Below are positions 37,652 to 43,517 of a DNA stretch of 44,715 bases, piece by piece. The translations under genes were made by a program, and so were the position numbers. Positions within the stretch are counted from its first letter, which is position 1, and each line of letters opens with the position of its first letter. Source of the DNA: Alphaproteobacteria bacterium (lineage in GTDB: Bacteria; Pseudomonadota; Alphaproteobacteria; UBA9219); NCBI GenBank assembly GCA_013289265.1, contig JABDAH010000011.1, positions 1 through 44,715 on the forward strand. Reading direction: 5' to 3'. The notes under the pieces are model-generated. The model was given only the letters and a program-made list of their open reading frames with translations. It did no database searches and was not told where the DNA came from.

Positions 37652-37694
37652 CCCACCCTGATCCGGAAATACAAGCTTTCAGGATAAGGGTGGG
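37652..37694 (-). promoter_or_regulatory. Long hairpin covering the yhhQ ribosome binding site
   Basis: CCCACCCT (52-59 of this stretch, 37652-37659 on the plus strand) pairs with AGGGTGGG (37687-37694). After one mismatch ATCC (37661-37664) pairs with GGAT (37682-37685). After another, GAAA (37666-37669) pairs with TTTC (37677-37680) around a 7-nt loop. In the yhhQ transcript the 3' arm AGGGTGGG ends 3 nt before ATG and is the only Shine-Dalgarno-like sequence. No T-run follows, so a terminator is less likely than translational control. Confidence 0.5.
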
Positions 37695-37715
37695 ATGCTT
37701 AACCGATCAAGTGGT

Positions 37716-37874
37716 TTATCCCCACATAATCCAGCCGAGCAGTAACCCCATAAAAAGCCCAGAGAGGGAGACAAGGCCGTAGGCTAGGGCGATGCCGGAT
37801 TGGTCCCTTGTCCGGCTATGGCTTGGCAGCCGGACATAGGCAGTGCCGCAAGGCACGGCGGATGGTAGTGACAT
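37716..37874 (-). CDS. Small membrane protein, 52 aa
   Basis: A 52-codon gene. A polar N-terminal half (MSLPSAVPCGTAYVRLPSHS then RTRDQSG) is followed by one transmembrane helix reading IALAYGLVSLSGLFMGLLLG, ending WIMWG. AAGGGG lies 8 nt before the ATG, a strong ribosome binding site. It starts 9 bp after the stop of the ribbon-helix-helix gene and ends 67 bp before yhhQ on the same strand. The arrangement suggests co-expression with the regulator. The function is unknown, and I know of no recognised family. Confidence 0.6.
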   Translation of the reverse strand: MSLPSAVPCGTAYVRLPSHSRTRDQSGIALAYGLVSLSGLFMGLLLGWIMWG

Positions 37875-37883
37875 AACGACCCC

Positions 37884-38390
37884 TTACCGTATGGAGCCGT
37901 TACTATTCAAGCGGCCCATGCCGATCATGAAAGGTGCGGACGGTTTGATTTGCGCAGGCGCTACCTGAACGGCGGGCGTGCTCATGGTTGTCGAGGTTGG
38001 CGCGGCTGTGGCGGCAGGCATTGTCCGGGCAGGCTGCTGCATGGGGGATTGGGCAGAATTTTGCATCGGCGCGCGCGGAATGGCGTTATAACCATGCCCT
38101 GCTTTCAGATGACCGTCTTCGGTGGCGGCGAGGCGATAGTAATTCATGATATAAACGCGGATGGCGGCTGTGAGGGATGTATCCGTATCCTTCGCCTGCG
38201 CCACCTGGGTGCAGATATCATGCAGGGTTGTGCGCTGGCGACGGCAAAGCTCTGTCAGGCCGTTCCACATATCCGGCTCCAGACGTACGCTTGTACGGTG
38301 TCCGGCAACGGTCACGTTACGGCTGACCAAAGTGCTGCGGATGGTTTTTTTGGATATTTCAGGTAGCGTTTGCGCAGTGTTCGAATACAT
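37884..38390 (-). CDS. Ribbon-helix-helix domain protein (RHH_4 type) with disordered tail
   Basis: A 168-residue protein. Residues about 25-90 form an RHH_4-type ribbon-helix-helix domain: the strand VTVAGHRTSVRLEPDMW, then helices NGLTELCRRQRTTLHDICTQVA and SLTAAIRVYIMNYYR. The remaining 75 residues or so are Pro/Ala/Gln/Met-rich and probably disordered. RHH proteins bind DNA as dimers through the paired strand and often repress their own promoter. A striking inverted repeat (38402-38460) starts about 12 bp upstream of the start codon, touching the ribosome binding site, and is a candidate operator. AGGAG 7 nt upstream supports this start. A small membrane protein gene follows directly. Confidence 0.85.
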   Translation of the reverse strand: MYSNTAQTLPEISKKTIRSTLVSRNVTVAGHRTSVRLEPDMWNGLTELCRRQRTTLHDICTQVAQAKDTDTSLTAAIRVYIMNYYRLAATEDGHLKAGHGYNAIPRAPMQNSAQSPMQQPARTMPAATAAPTSTTMSTPAVQVAPAQIKPSAPFMIGMGRLNSNGSIR

Positions 38391-38401
38391 GGCTCATCTC
38401 C

Positions 38402-38460
38402 TATTAGTGTGTATGTTATTGCATATGCACTTATAGGTTGCAATGTAATACACACGTATA
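38402..38460. promoter_or_regulatory. Long imperfect inverted repeat, candidate operator of the RHH gene
   Basis: Two 22-bp arms, 38402-38423 and 38439-38460, share TGCAAT and ATACACAC in inverted orientation at the same spacing, with a 15-bp centre. A perfect palindrome TGCATATGCA (38420-38429) overlaps the left arm, and TATAGGTT is repeated at 38432 and 38457. On the minus strand the centre includes TATAAG as a possible -10 box. It lies just upstream of the RHH gene. Confidence 0.6.
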
Positions 38461-38505
38461 GGTTTGGCGAAAAGGTTTTTTACTTTCATTTTATTTAATT
38501 AAATC

Positions 38506-38526
38506 AGTTACTTATACGAAGTAACT
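38506..38526. repeat. Perfect short inverted repeat
   Basis: AGTTACTT (38506-38513) and AAGTAACT (38519-38526) form a perfect 8-bp inverted repeat with a 5-bp centre, in AT-rich DNA between the RHH gene and bolA. The stop of bolA is at 38559. No T-run follows on either strand, so a protein-binding site is as likely as a hairpin. Confidence 0.5.
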
Positions 38527-38558
38527 TATTGCCAAAAAGCGGTATTTACAAATATTAA

Positions 38559-38849
38559 CTACCTACAGTTGTATTCTTTCGTAGTAAAAGTTTTCAGGCT
38601 GAGGGCGTGAACCCGCTCTTTCAGTTCTTCTGCCAATAGATTGTAAATCAGCCTGTGTCTGGCAACGGCGCTCATATTTTCAAAACTGTCGCTGACCATC
38701 AGCATTGTAAAATGTGTTTCGCCCTTGGGGTCATGTCCGGCATGCCCGGCATGTTTTTTGGAATCGTCCTGTATTTCCAAATGGATAGGGTTCAGCGCTT
38801 TGGTCAGTTTGCTGCGCATGCGCTCGGCGTAAATATTTTTTTCAACCAT
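38559..38849 (-). CDS. BolA family protein
   Basis: A 96-residue BolA-like protein. The BolA domain includes AERMRSKLTKALNPIHLEIQDDS, then HFTMLMVSDSFENMSAVARHRLIYNLLAEELKERVHALSLKTF, with the conserved RHR-type segment (ARHRLIY) and the closing VHALSLKT typical of the family. An insert HAGHAGHDPKG is His-rich, plausibly near the metal or [2Fe-2S] ligand site used with monothiol glutaredoxins. The frame is open back to 39134, but ATG 38849 has an AGGGA ribosome binding site and gives the normal length. It is divergent from the J-domain gene at 38916, a pairing frequent in alphaproteobacteria. Confidence 0.93.
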   Translation of the reverse strand: MVEKNIYAERMRSKLTKALNPIHLEIQDDSKKHAGHAGHDPKGETHFTMLMVSDSFENMSAVARHRLIYNLLAEELKERVHALSLKTFTTKEYNCR

Positions 38850-38915
38850 ATTTTCCCTGCATAAAGCGGTTTCATGATAGAATAAGCGGCTATGCCTGAT
38901 GCTGGAGTTTAGAAC

Positions 38916-39479
38916 GTGCCGCCATTTGAGGACAGTTATTTCGAGTTTTCCGATCGCCCCGTGAAGTTGCGTGGTTGCGACTGTCCCGGTTGCAGCCAGC
39001 CGGGTGATTACCGTGCGCCCAAAAACCGCGACCAGCTTGACCAATATTTTTGGTTTTGCCTCGACCATGTGCGCGACTACAACCGGCAATGGGATTATTT
39101 CGCAGGCATGTCGGTAAATGACATCGAAACCCACGTGCGCAAAGCCGCTGTCTGGGAGCGCCCCAGCTGGCCGATTGGCGGCGGCTGGCGCGCGCGCGAA
39201 CAGAATATTCGCGATGAAGTGATGCGCGAATTTTTCAGCGAGGCAGCCGATGCTCCTCCGCCGACCCAGCCGATGCCGAAGGTCGAGCGCGATGCGTTGC
39301 TGCTGCTGGAACTAACGCCGCCGGTTAGTTTTGCTGCGATCAAGGCGCAGTACCGTATTCTGGTGAAACGCCATCATCCGGATGCTAATGGCGGCAGCCC
39401 AGAGTCCGAAGAGAGATTTAAAAACATCAATCAGGCTTTCACGGTCCTAAAACATATTTACGGAACGGACGAGGCGTGA
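38916..39479 (+). CDS. J-domain protein with N-terminal Cys cluster
   Basis: A 187-residue protein with its J domain at the C-terminus (about 125-187): ALLLLELTPPVSFAAIKAQY, then VKRHHPDANGG with the HPD motif at 154-156 that stimulates DnaK ATPase. The N-terminal 60 residues hold CDCPGC (Cys21, 23, 26) and FWFCLDH (Cys48), a possible zinc site typical of this alphaproteobacterial DnaJ-like group. There is no Gly/Phe or client-binding domain, so it is a specialised co-chaperone. It starts at GTG 38916 with GGAG 8 nt upstream; an upstream ATG (38892) stops after six codons. Its stop overlaps the GTG of the next gene (GTGA). Confidence 0.9.
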   Translation: MPPFEDSYFEFSDRPVKLRGCDCPGCSQPGDYRAPKNRDQLDQYFWFCLDHVRDYNRQWDYFAGMSVNDIETHVRKAAVWERPSWPIGGGWRAREQNIRDEVMREFFSEAADAPPPTQPMPKVERDALLLLELTPPVSFAAIKAQYRILVKRHHPDANGGSPESEERFKNINQAFTVLKHIYGTDEA

Positions 39480-40237
39480 GAGTAGCTTTGGTTCTCATGG
39501 CGCTAGCCATGCTTGGCTGCTGGCCTGTGCAGGCCGAGGAAGCGCAGGCGCTAACAGTTGCCAAAATAATTTCCGGCGATGAATTTTGGTTAAGCGATGG
39601 GCGGGATGTGCATTTGCAGGGAATCAAAGCGCCCGCTGCCGATACGCCGGAGCTTGAAAAACAGGCGCGGGATAAACTGCAGGAGCTGACTAAAGATCGC
39701 CCCCTTTTACTCAGCAACAGTGTGATCGATCGTTATGGCCGCAGCAATGCGCAGGTTTATGTAGTCTCAGAGTCGCATCTGAAAACCGGTTTACAAATTG
39801 AAATGCTGAAGGCGGGCCTGGCTTTTGTCTACCCGCCAGTTGGTAATGAGCCGGATCTGGCCGACATGCAGATCACCGAAAAACAGGCGCGTTTAGCCAA
39901 GCGCGGCATCTGGGGAAATGACGCTTATGCCGATCTGCCCGCCGTTGAGAACGAAGATATCCGTTATGGTGAGTTCGCCTTTGTTAGTGGCAAAGTCACG
40001 AAGGCCGAGCGGGTGAAGAATAAATTCTATCTGAATTTTGGTGATGACTGGCGCAAGGATTTTACTGTTGCGATCGCTGCGCATGACCTGAAATTTTTTC
40101 GCAAACAGGATATCGATCCTGCCGATTACGAGGGTAAAACCATTCGTGTGCGTGGCTGGGTGATGCGGGATTTCGGTCCCATGATCGAAGTCACCAGCCC
40201 GGCGCAGATTGAGATTGTGGCTGCTGGTGCCAAATAG
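39476..40237 (+). CDS. Thermonuclease-fold protein lacking key catalytic residues
   Basis: A 253-residue exported protein. The signal peptide covers residues 1-21 (MRVALVLMALAMLGCWPVQA); a Cys at position 15 is not in a convincing lipobox. A staphylococcal-nuclease (OB) domain follows, about residues 25-145: VAKIISGDEFWLSDGRDVHLQGIKAP, then VIDRYGRSNAQVYV and KRGIWGND. Comparison with the S. aureus enzyme puts His at Arg35, Lys at Asp40 and Ala at Glu43, while the later Arg87 (YGR) and one Asp remain. Catalysis is therefore doubtful. The C-terminal 100 residues look like a second OB-like domain (RVKNKFYLNFGDDWRKDFTVAI). The GTG start overlaps the J-domain gene stop. Confidence 0.85.
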   Translation: MRVALVLMALAMLGCWPVQAEEAQALTVAKIISGDEFWLSDGRDVHLQGIKAPAADTPELEKQARDKLQELTKDRPLLLSNSVIDRYGRSNAQVYVVSESHLKTGLQIEMLKAGLAFVYPPVGNEPDLADMQITEKQARLAKRGIWGNDAYADLPAVENEDIRYGEFAFVSGKVTKAERVKNKFYLNFGDDWRKDFTVAIAAHDLKFFRKQDIDPADYEGKTIRVRGWVMRDFGPMIEVTSPAQIEIVAAGAK

Positions 40238-40247
40238 TAGGGCTCGA

Positions 40248-40967
40248 TTAATACTGCCGGATCAACCCAACCAGCTTGCCCTGAACCTTGACCTGATCGG
40301 GTCCGAAGGTGCGGGTCTGGTAATTTTTATTGGCGGGAACGAGGGAAACCTGCCCGTTACGTTTTTCCAGATATTTCAGCGTAGCTTCTGAATCTTCTAC
40401 AAGGGCTACGACAATCGCGCCGTTCTCGGCAGTATCGCATTTGCGGATAATCACCTGATCGCCGTCCATAATCCCGGCTTCGATCATGGAATCACCGGAA
40501 ATTTCCAGCGCGTAATGCTCACTGCTATTAAAGCCGCCGCGGCTGGAAGCGAGCAAGCCTGCAGGAACATCAATACTGGTATTAAATTCGCGCAACGCCT
40601 CAATCGGCGTGCCCGCTGCGATACGGCCATAGAGCGGCAGGCTGACGCTTGCTGTGTTGGCGGCGGCCATCGCAGCCATCGATGGCATCGGCGCGGGCGG
40701 TTCCTGCATGCGTGATTTACGGCTAGGTGTCTTGTTTTGCTTGGTTTCAAAACCTTCCGGCATGCGCAGAATTTCCAACGCGCGGGCGCGGTGCGGCATG
40801 CGTTTGATAAAGCCGCGTTCCTCCAGCCCCATAATCAGGCGATGAATGCCGGATTTGGATTTCAGGCCAATGGCGTCTTTCATTTCGTCGAAAGAAGGGG
40901 GTACGCCGTCGCTATTCAGCCGGTCACGGATCAATACCAGAAGGTCTTTTTGTTTGCGGGTTAGCAT
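40248..40967 (-). CDS. lexA: LexA repressor, SOS regulator
   Basis: A 239-residue LexA. The winged helix DNA-binding domain covers residues 1-65 (LTRKQKDLLVLIRDRL, then KSKSGIHRLIMGLEERGFI). A long Pro/Ala/Met-rich linker of about 40 residues follows, as in alphaproteobacteria. The self-cleavage site is Ala118-Gly119 (RIAAGTPIEA), and the Ser/Lys dyad is Ser160 (ISGDSMIEAG) and Lys198 (ATLKYLEK). RecA-stimulated autocleavage would relieve repression of DNA repair genes. Two GTTC-N7-GTTC boxes lie just upstream, so it is autoregulated. It follows panC on the same strand and converges with the nuclease-fold gene, 10 bp away. Confidence 0.97.
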   Translation of the reverse strand: MLTRKQKDLLVLIRDRLNSDGVPPSFDEMKDAIGLKSKSGIHRLIMGLEERGFIKRMPHRARALEILRMPEGFETKQNKTPSRKSRMQEPPAPMPSMAAMAAANTASVSLPLYGRIAAGTPIEALREFNTSIDVPAGLLASSRGGFNSSEHYALEISGDSMIEAGIMDGDQVIIRKCDTAENGAIVVALVEDSEATLKYLEKRNGQVSLVPANKNYQTRTFGPDQVKVQGKLVGLIRQY

Positions 40968-41005
40968 GGAACACCTGAAGGCAGGAGAACAAAAGTTGCC
41001 TATAT

Positions 41006-41020
41006 GTTCTAGTTTAGTTC
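41006..41020. promoter_or_regulatory. SOS box 1 (GTTC-N7-GTTC)
   Basis: GTTC at 41006-41009 and again at 41017-41020 with exactly 7 bp between: the direct-repeat operator used by alphaproteobacterial LexA. It lies 39 bp upstream of the lexA start. Confidence 0.85.
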
Positions 41021-41024
41021 TTGT

Positions 41025-41039
41025 GTTCTGTCAATGTTC
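41025..41039. promoter_or_regulatory. SOS box 2 (GTTC-N7-GTTC)
   Basis: A second perfect GTTC-N7-GTTC (41025-41028 and 41036-41039), 19 bp from the first, ending 5 bp before the panC stop. Tandem boxes suggest cooperative LexA binding. Confidence 0.85.
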
Positions 41040-41043
41040 TCTT

Positions 41044-41889
41044 TTACAGTCGACTAACCGCGACATTATCCAGCAACCGCGTTGTACCCATGCGGGCTGC
41101 TGCTATCAGGCGGCCGATTTTGGATGATGCCGCAAGCGGCGTCAGATTGTACGCATCGACCAGTTCCAGATAATCCAAAACGAAACCGGCGCCGGTTATT
41201 TTTTCACGCGCTATTTTTAGAACTGCATCCGGTTGTTGTCCGGTGGATAGTTGCTCTGCAGCCTCATTCAGGGCTTGGGGCAGGGCGACAGCGCGCTTGC
41301 GCTCATCCGCGCTCAAATAAACATTGCGGCTGGAGAAAGCGAGGCCGTCATCGTCGCGCACAATTGGCGCGCCCACGATATGCACCGGCAGGTCAAGATC
41401 ACGTCCAATACGGCGCAGGACCAGCAATTGCTGGTAATCTTTTTCGCCAAAGAAAGCGATGTCCGGCATGGCTTGCAGTAAAAGTTTGGTCACCACTGTG
41501 GCGACGCCTGCAAAATGGCCGGGGCGAATGGCGCCTTCGAATAAGGTGGCTATCGGACCCGGATCAAGTGAGGTCGAAAAACCCTGTGGGTAAATTTCAT
41601 CAACGGAAGGCGCATAGAGAAGGTCAACACTCACATCCGTCAGAAGCTGTTTATCTTGCTCCAGCTGGCGCGGATATTTGGATAGATCTTCTTTCGGCCC
41701 GAACTGCGTCGGGTTGACAAAAATGGAAACCACCGTGCGTTTGGCAACACGTTTGGCGGCCTCGATCAGGGCCATATGGCCCTTATGCAATGCGCCCATT
41801 GTCGGCACGAGGGCGACAGTGTCACTGGCTTCGCGCCAGGTGAGAAGAGTAGTGCGCAAATCGCGCACGGTAGAGACAGTAGGGAGCAT
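41044..41889 (-). CDS. panC: Pantothenate synthetase
   Basis: A 281-residue pantoate-beta-alanine ligase making pantothenate from pantoate, beta-alanine and ATP, for CoA synthesis. Motifs are PTMGALHKGHMALI (residues 29-42, the HIGH-like ATP site), SIFVNPTQFGPKEDLSKYPR, RPGHFAGVATVVTKLL, AFFGEKDYQQLLVLRRI and the KMSKS-equivalent region DGLAFSSRNVYLSADER. Length is standard. panB is not adjacent; the upstream gene, 24 bp away on the same strand, is an aldo/keto reductase. lexA follows 76 bp later with its own SOS-controlled promoter. Confidence 0.96.
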   Translation of the reverse strand: MLPTVSTVRDLRTTLLTWREASDTVALVPTMGALHKGHMALIEAAKRVAKRTVVSIFVNPTQFGPKEDLSKYPRQLEQDKQLLTDVSVDLLYAPSVDEIYPQGFSTSLDPGPIATLFEGAIRPGHFAGVATVVTKLLLQAMPDIAFFGEKDYQQLLVLRRIGRDLDLPVHIVGAPIVRDDDGLAFSSRNVYLSADERKRAVALPQALNEAAEQLSTGQQPDAVLKIAREKITGAGFVLDYLELVDAYNLTPLAASSKIGRLIAAARMGTTRLLDNVAVSRL

Positions 41890-41913
41890 AAGACCTTAAG
41901 CGGCTAGAGAGTT

Positions 41914-42840
41914 TCAGGTTTGCATTTGCCGTTGCGCCGTTCGAATGGCGCTGCGCATCGCATCGTCCAATGTGTAGCCTGAAGCTGCCACATTTGTCAC
42001 TATGTGCGAAACGCGGGTTGTGCCCAGAACGGCGCTGCTGATATGCGAATTATCCAATACCCAGGCGAGTGCAATTTTTCCGGCAGTATCTGCATCCATT
42101 TTCTTAAGAAAGCGAAAGGAAGCAGCGCGGGCTATATCGCCGCGATGATTTTTGTAGGCGCGCAGCAAATACCAAATATCGCGTAGTGCGCGTGGCTGAT
42201 GCAAATTGCGACGATAAAGCCCGCCTGCCAGCGCCATGCCCGCCAGAATACCGAAATTGCGTGTCGCCAGTTTTTCAATCAGTGGCTGCCGTTCGGGGCG
42301 CAAAATATTGTAGTCGATCATCGCTACGCTGAAGACCGGCAGTTGTGATAGATATTCGATGATGGGTGGATCAAAACTGTTGGCGCCAAAATGCCGGACT
42401 TTGCCTTGTTGGCGCAACTGTTCCAGCGTCACGAGCAATTCATCAGTGAGATTTTCAATCTGCGGGCCGTGGAGCAAAAGCAAAGGCAAAGCGTCCAGCT
42501 TCAGGTTACGCAGGCTGGCCTCAACGCTTGATTTGATCCATGCCGGTGAAAAATCTTTACTGAGACGGCCAAAGGAGCCAAGTTTGGTTCCTGCTTTGGT
42601 CGAGATAACAAGCTTGTCTTTGCCAGAGTGCGTTGCCAAAGCGCGGCCCAGACGCGGCTCGGCATTGCTTTTGGAATAGCTGGAGCCTGTATCGAAATAA
42701 GTAACGCCGTGATCAAGCGCGGCATGCACAACGCGAATGGCTTCAGCTTCATCAAAACTGGCTTTGCCCCAATAACTGGCGCAACCAAGGCCGATTTCGG
42801 ATACGGAAAATCCTGTTTTACCGAGAGGGCGGTAGCGCAT
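41914..42840 (-). CDS. Aldo/keto reductase
   Basis: A 308-residue NADPH-dependent TIM-barrel oxidoreductase. The catalytic tetrad is complete: Asp50 (TYFDTGSSY), Tyr55, Lys82 (ISTKAG) and His124 (LLLHGPQ). It starts with MRYRPLGKTGFSVSEIGLG, common to the AKR groups related to L-galactose dehydrogenase or D-threo-aldose dehydrogenase. The later ALAWVLDN segment and AVLGTTRVSHIVTNVAA give the C-terminal cofactor-binding part. The natural substrate is unknown. It lies between infC (21 bp) and panC (24 bp) on the same strand, so it is likely part of one transcription unit, without clear metabolic logic. Confidence 0.92.
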   Translation of the reverse strand: MRYRPLGKTGFSVSEIGLGCASYWGKASFDEAEAIRVVHAALDHGVTYFDTGSSYSKSNAEPRLGRALATHSGKDKLVISTKAGTKLGSFGRLSKDFSPAWIKSSVEASLRNLKLDALPLLLLHGPQIENLTDELLVTLEQLRQQGKVRHFGANSFDPPIIEYLSQLPVFSVAMIDYNILRPERQPLIEKLATRNFGILAGMALAGGLYRRNLHQPRALRDIWYLLRAYKNHRGDIARAASFRFLKKMDADTAGKIALAWVLDNSHISSAVLGTTRVSHIVTNVAASGYTLDDAMRSAIRTAQRQMQT

Positions 42841-42861
42841 GAACGTGACGTTAAACGAAAA

Positions 42862-43422
42862 TTACTTCGCCGCCAATATCATGATCATCTGACGTCCTTC
42901 GAAGCTAGGCTCAGACTCGACCTTGCTGTAGGCGTCCAGTTCGGCCTTGACCTTGGCGATTACTTGCCATGCCACTTCCTGATGCGCCATTTCGCGGCCG
43001 CGGAAGCGCAAGGTGATTTTGACCTTGTCGCCTTCTTCAAGGAAACCCTTGGCGGCCTTCATTTTAATGCCGAAGTCATGGTCGTCGATCGTTGGGCGCA
43101 GCTTGATTTCTTTCAGCTCGATCACTTTTTGCTTCTTGCGCGCCTCTGCGGCCTTCTTCTGCATTTCATATTTGTATTTACCGTAATCCAGAACCTTACA
43201 TACGGGCGGTTCGGCATTCGGGGAAATCTCGACCAGGTCTAACCCGGATTCTTCCGCCAGAGCGATACCTTCGCGGACTGTCATAACGCCGCGCATTTCG
43301 CCGTCGGCATCGACGACACGGATTTGCTTGGCAGTGATGGAACCGTTAACACGGGGACCATCATCTTTTTCACGGCGGGGGGCTTCAGTGCGGTCCCGGC
43401 TCATAGGCGGACGAACGACGAT
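42862..43422 (-). CDS. infC: Translation initiation factor IF-3, apparent ATC start
   Basis: IF-3 keeps ribosomal subunits apart and checks initiator tRNA and start codon. The N-domain has [61 protein letters not shown]; the C-domain has [42 protein letters not shown]. From the first ATG (43404) it would be 180 residues, but that ATG is 24 nt from the only ribosome binding site (AGGAG, 43429-43433). Six nt after the AGGAG an in-frame ATC (43422-43420) begins [10 protein letters not shown]. infC in E. coli and others starts at a rare codon (AUU, or AUC in Myxococcus) for autoregulation, so ATC is proposed. It lies downstream of thrS, the usual order. Confidence 0.93.
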   Translation of the reverse strand: MVVRPPMSRDRTEAPRREKDDGPRVNGSITAKQIRVVDADGEMRGVMTVREGIALAEESGLDLVEISPNAEPPVCKVLDYGKYKYEMQKKAAEARKKQKVIELKEIKLRPTIDDHDFGIKMKAAKGFLEEGDKVKITLRFRGREMAHQEVAWQVIAKVKAELDAYSKVESEPSFEGRQMIMILAAK

Positions 43423-43475
43423 GTTAAACTCCTGTAGTTGTTAAAAGGCGCAGGCCCCAGGCCCGCGAGCCGCAC

Positions 43476-43504
43476 ACAATCAATGAAAATGGGGCTTTCG
43501 TCAA
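43476..43504 (-). promoter_or_regulatory. Candidate infC promoter
   Basis: On the minus strand TTGACG (43504-43499) is followed after 17 bp by GATTGT (43481-43476). The -35 box is good and the -10 box poor. It lies between thrS and infC and would allow infC expression apart from thrS. Confidence 0.3.
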
Positions 43505-43517
43505 CTGCTGGATAAGG

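Noticed and set aside
37652-37694. preQ1-I riboswitch in front of yhhQ
   Set aside because: The A-rich tail and C-rich loop contacts of the class I aptamer are not visible. The hairpin is reported instead as an unclassified element.
38510-38530. loxP-like half site (TATACGAAGT)
   Set aside because: Only ten bases match one arm, there is no second arm or spacer, and no Cre-like gene. The match comes from the AGTTACTT/AAGTAACT inverted repeat.
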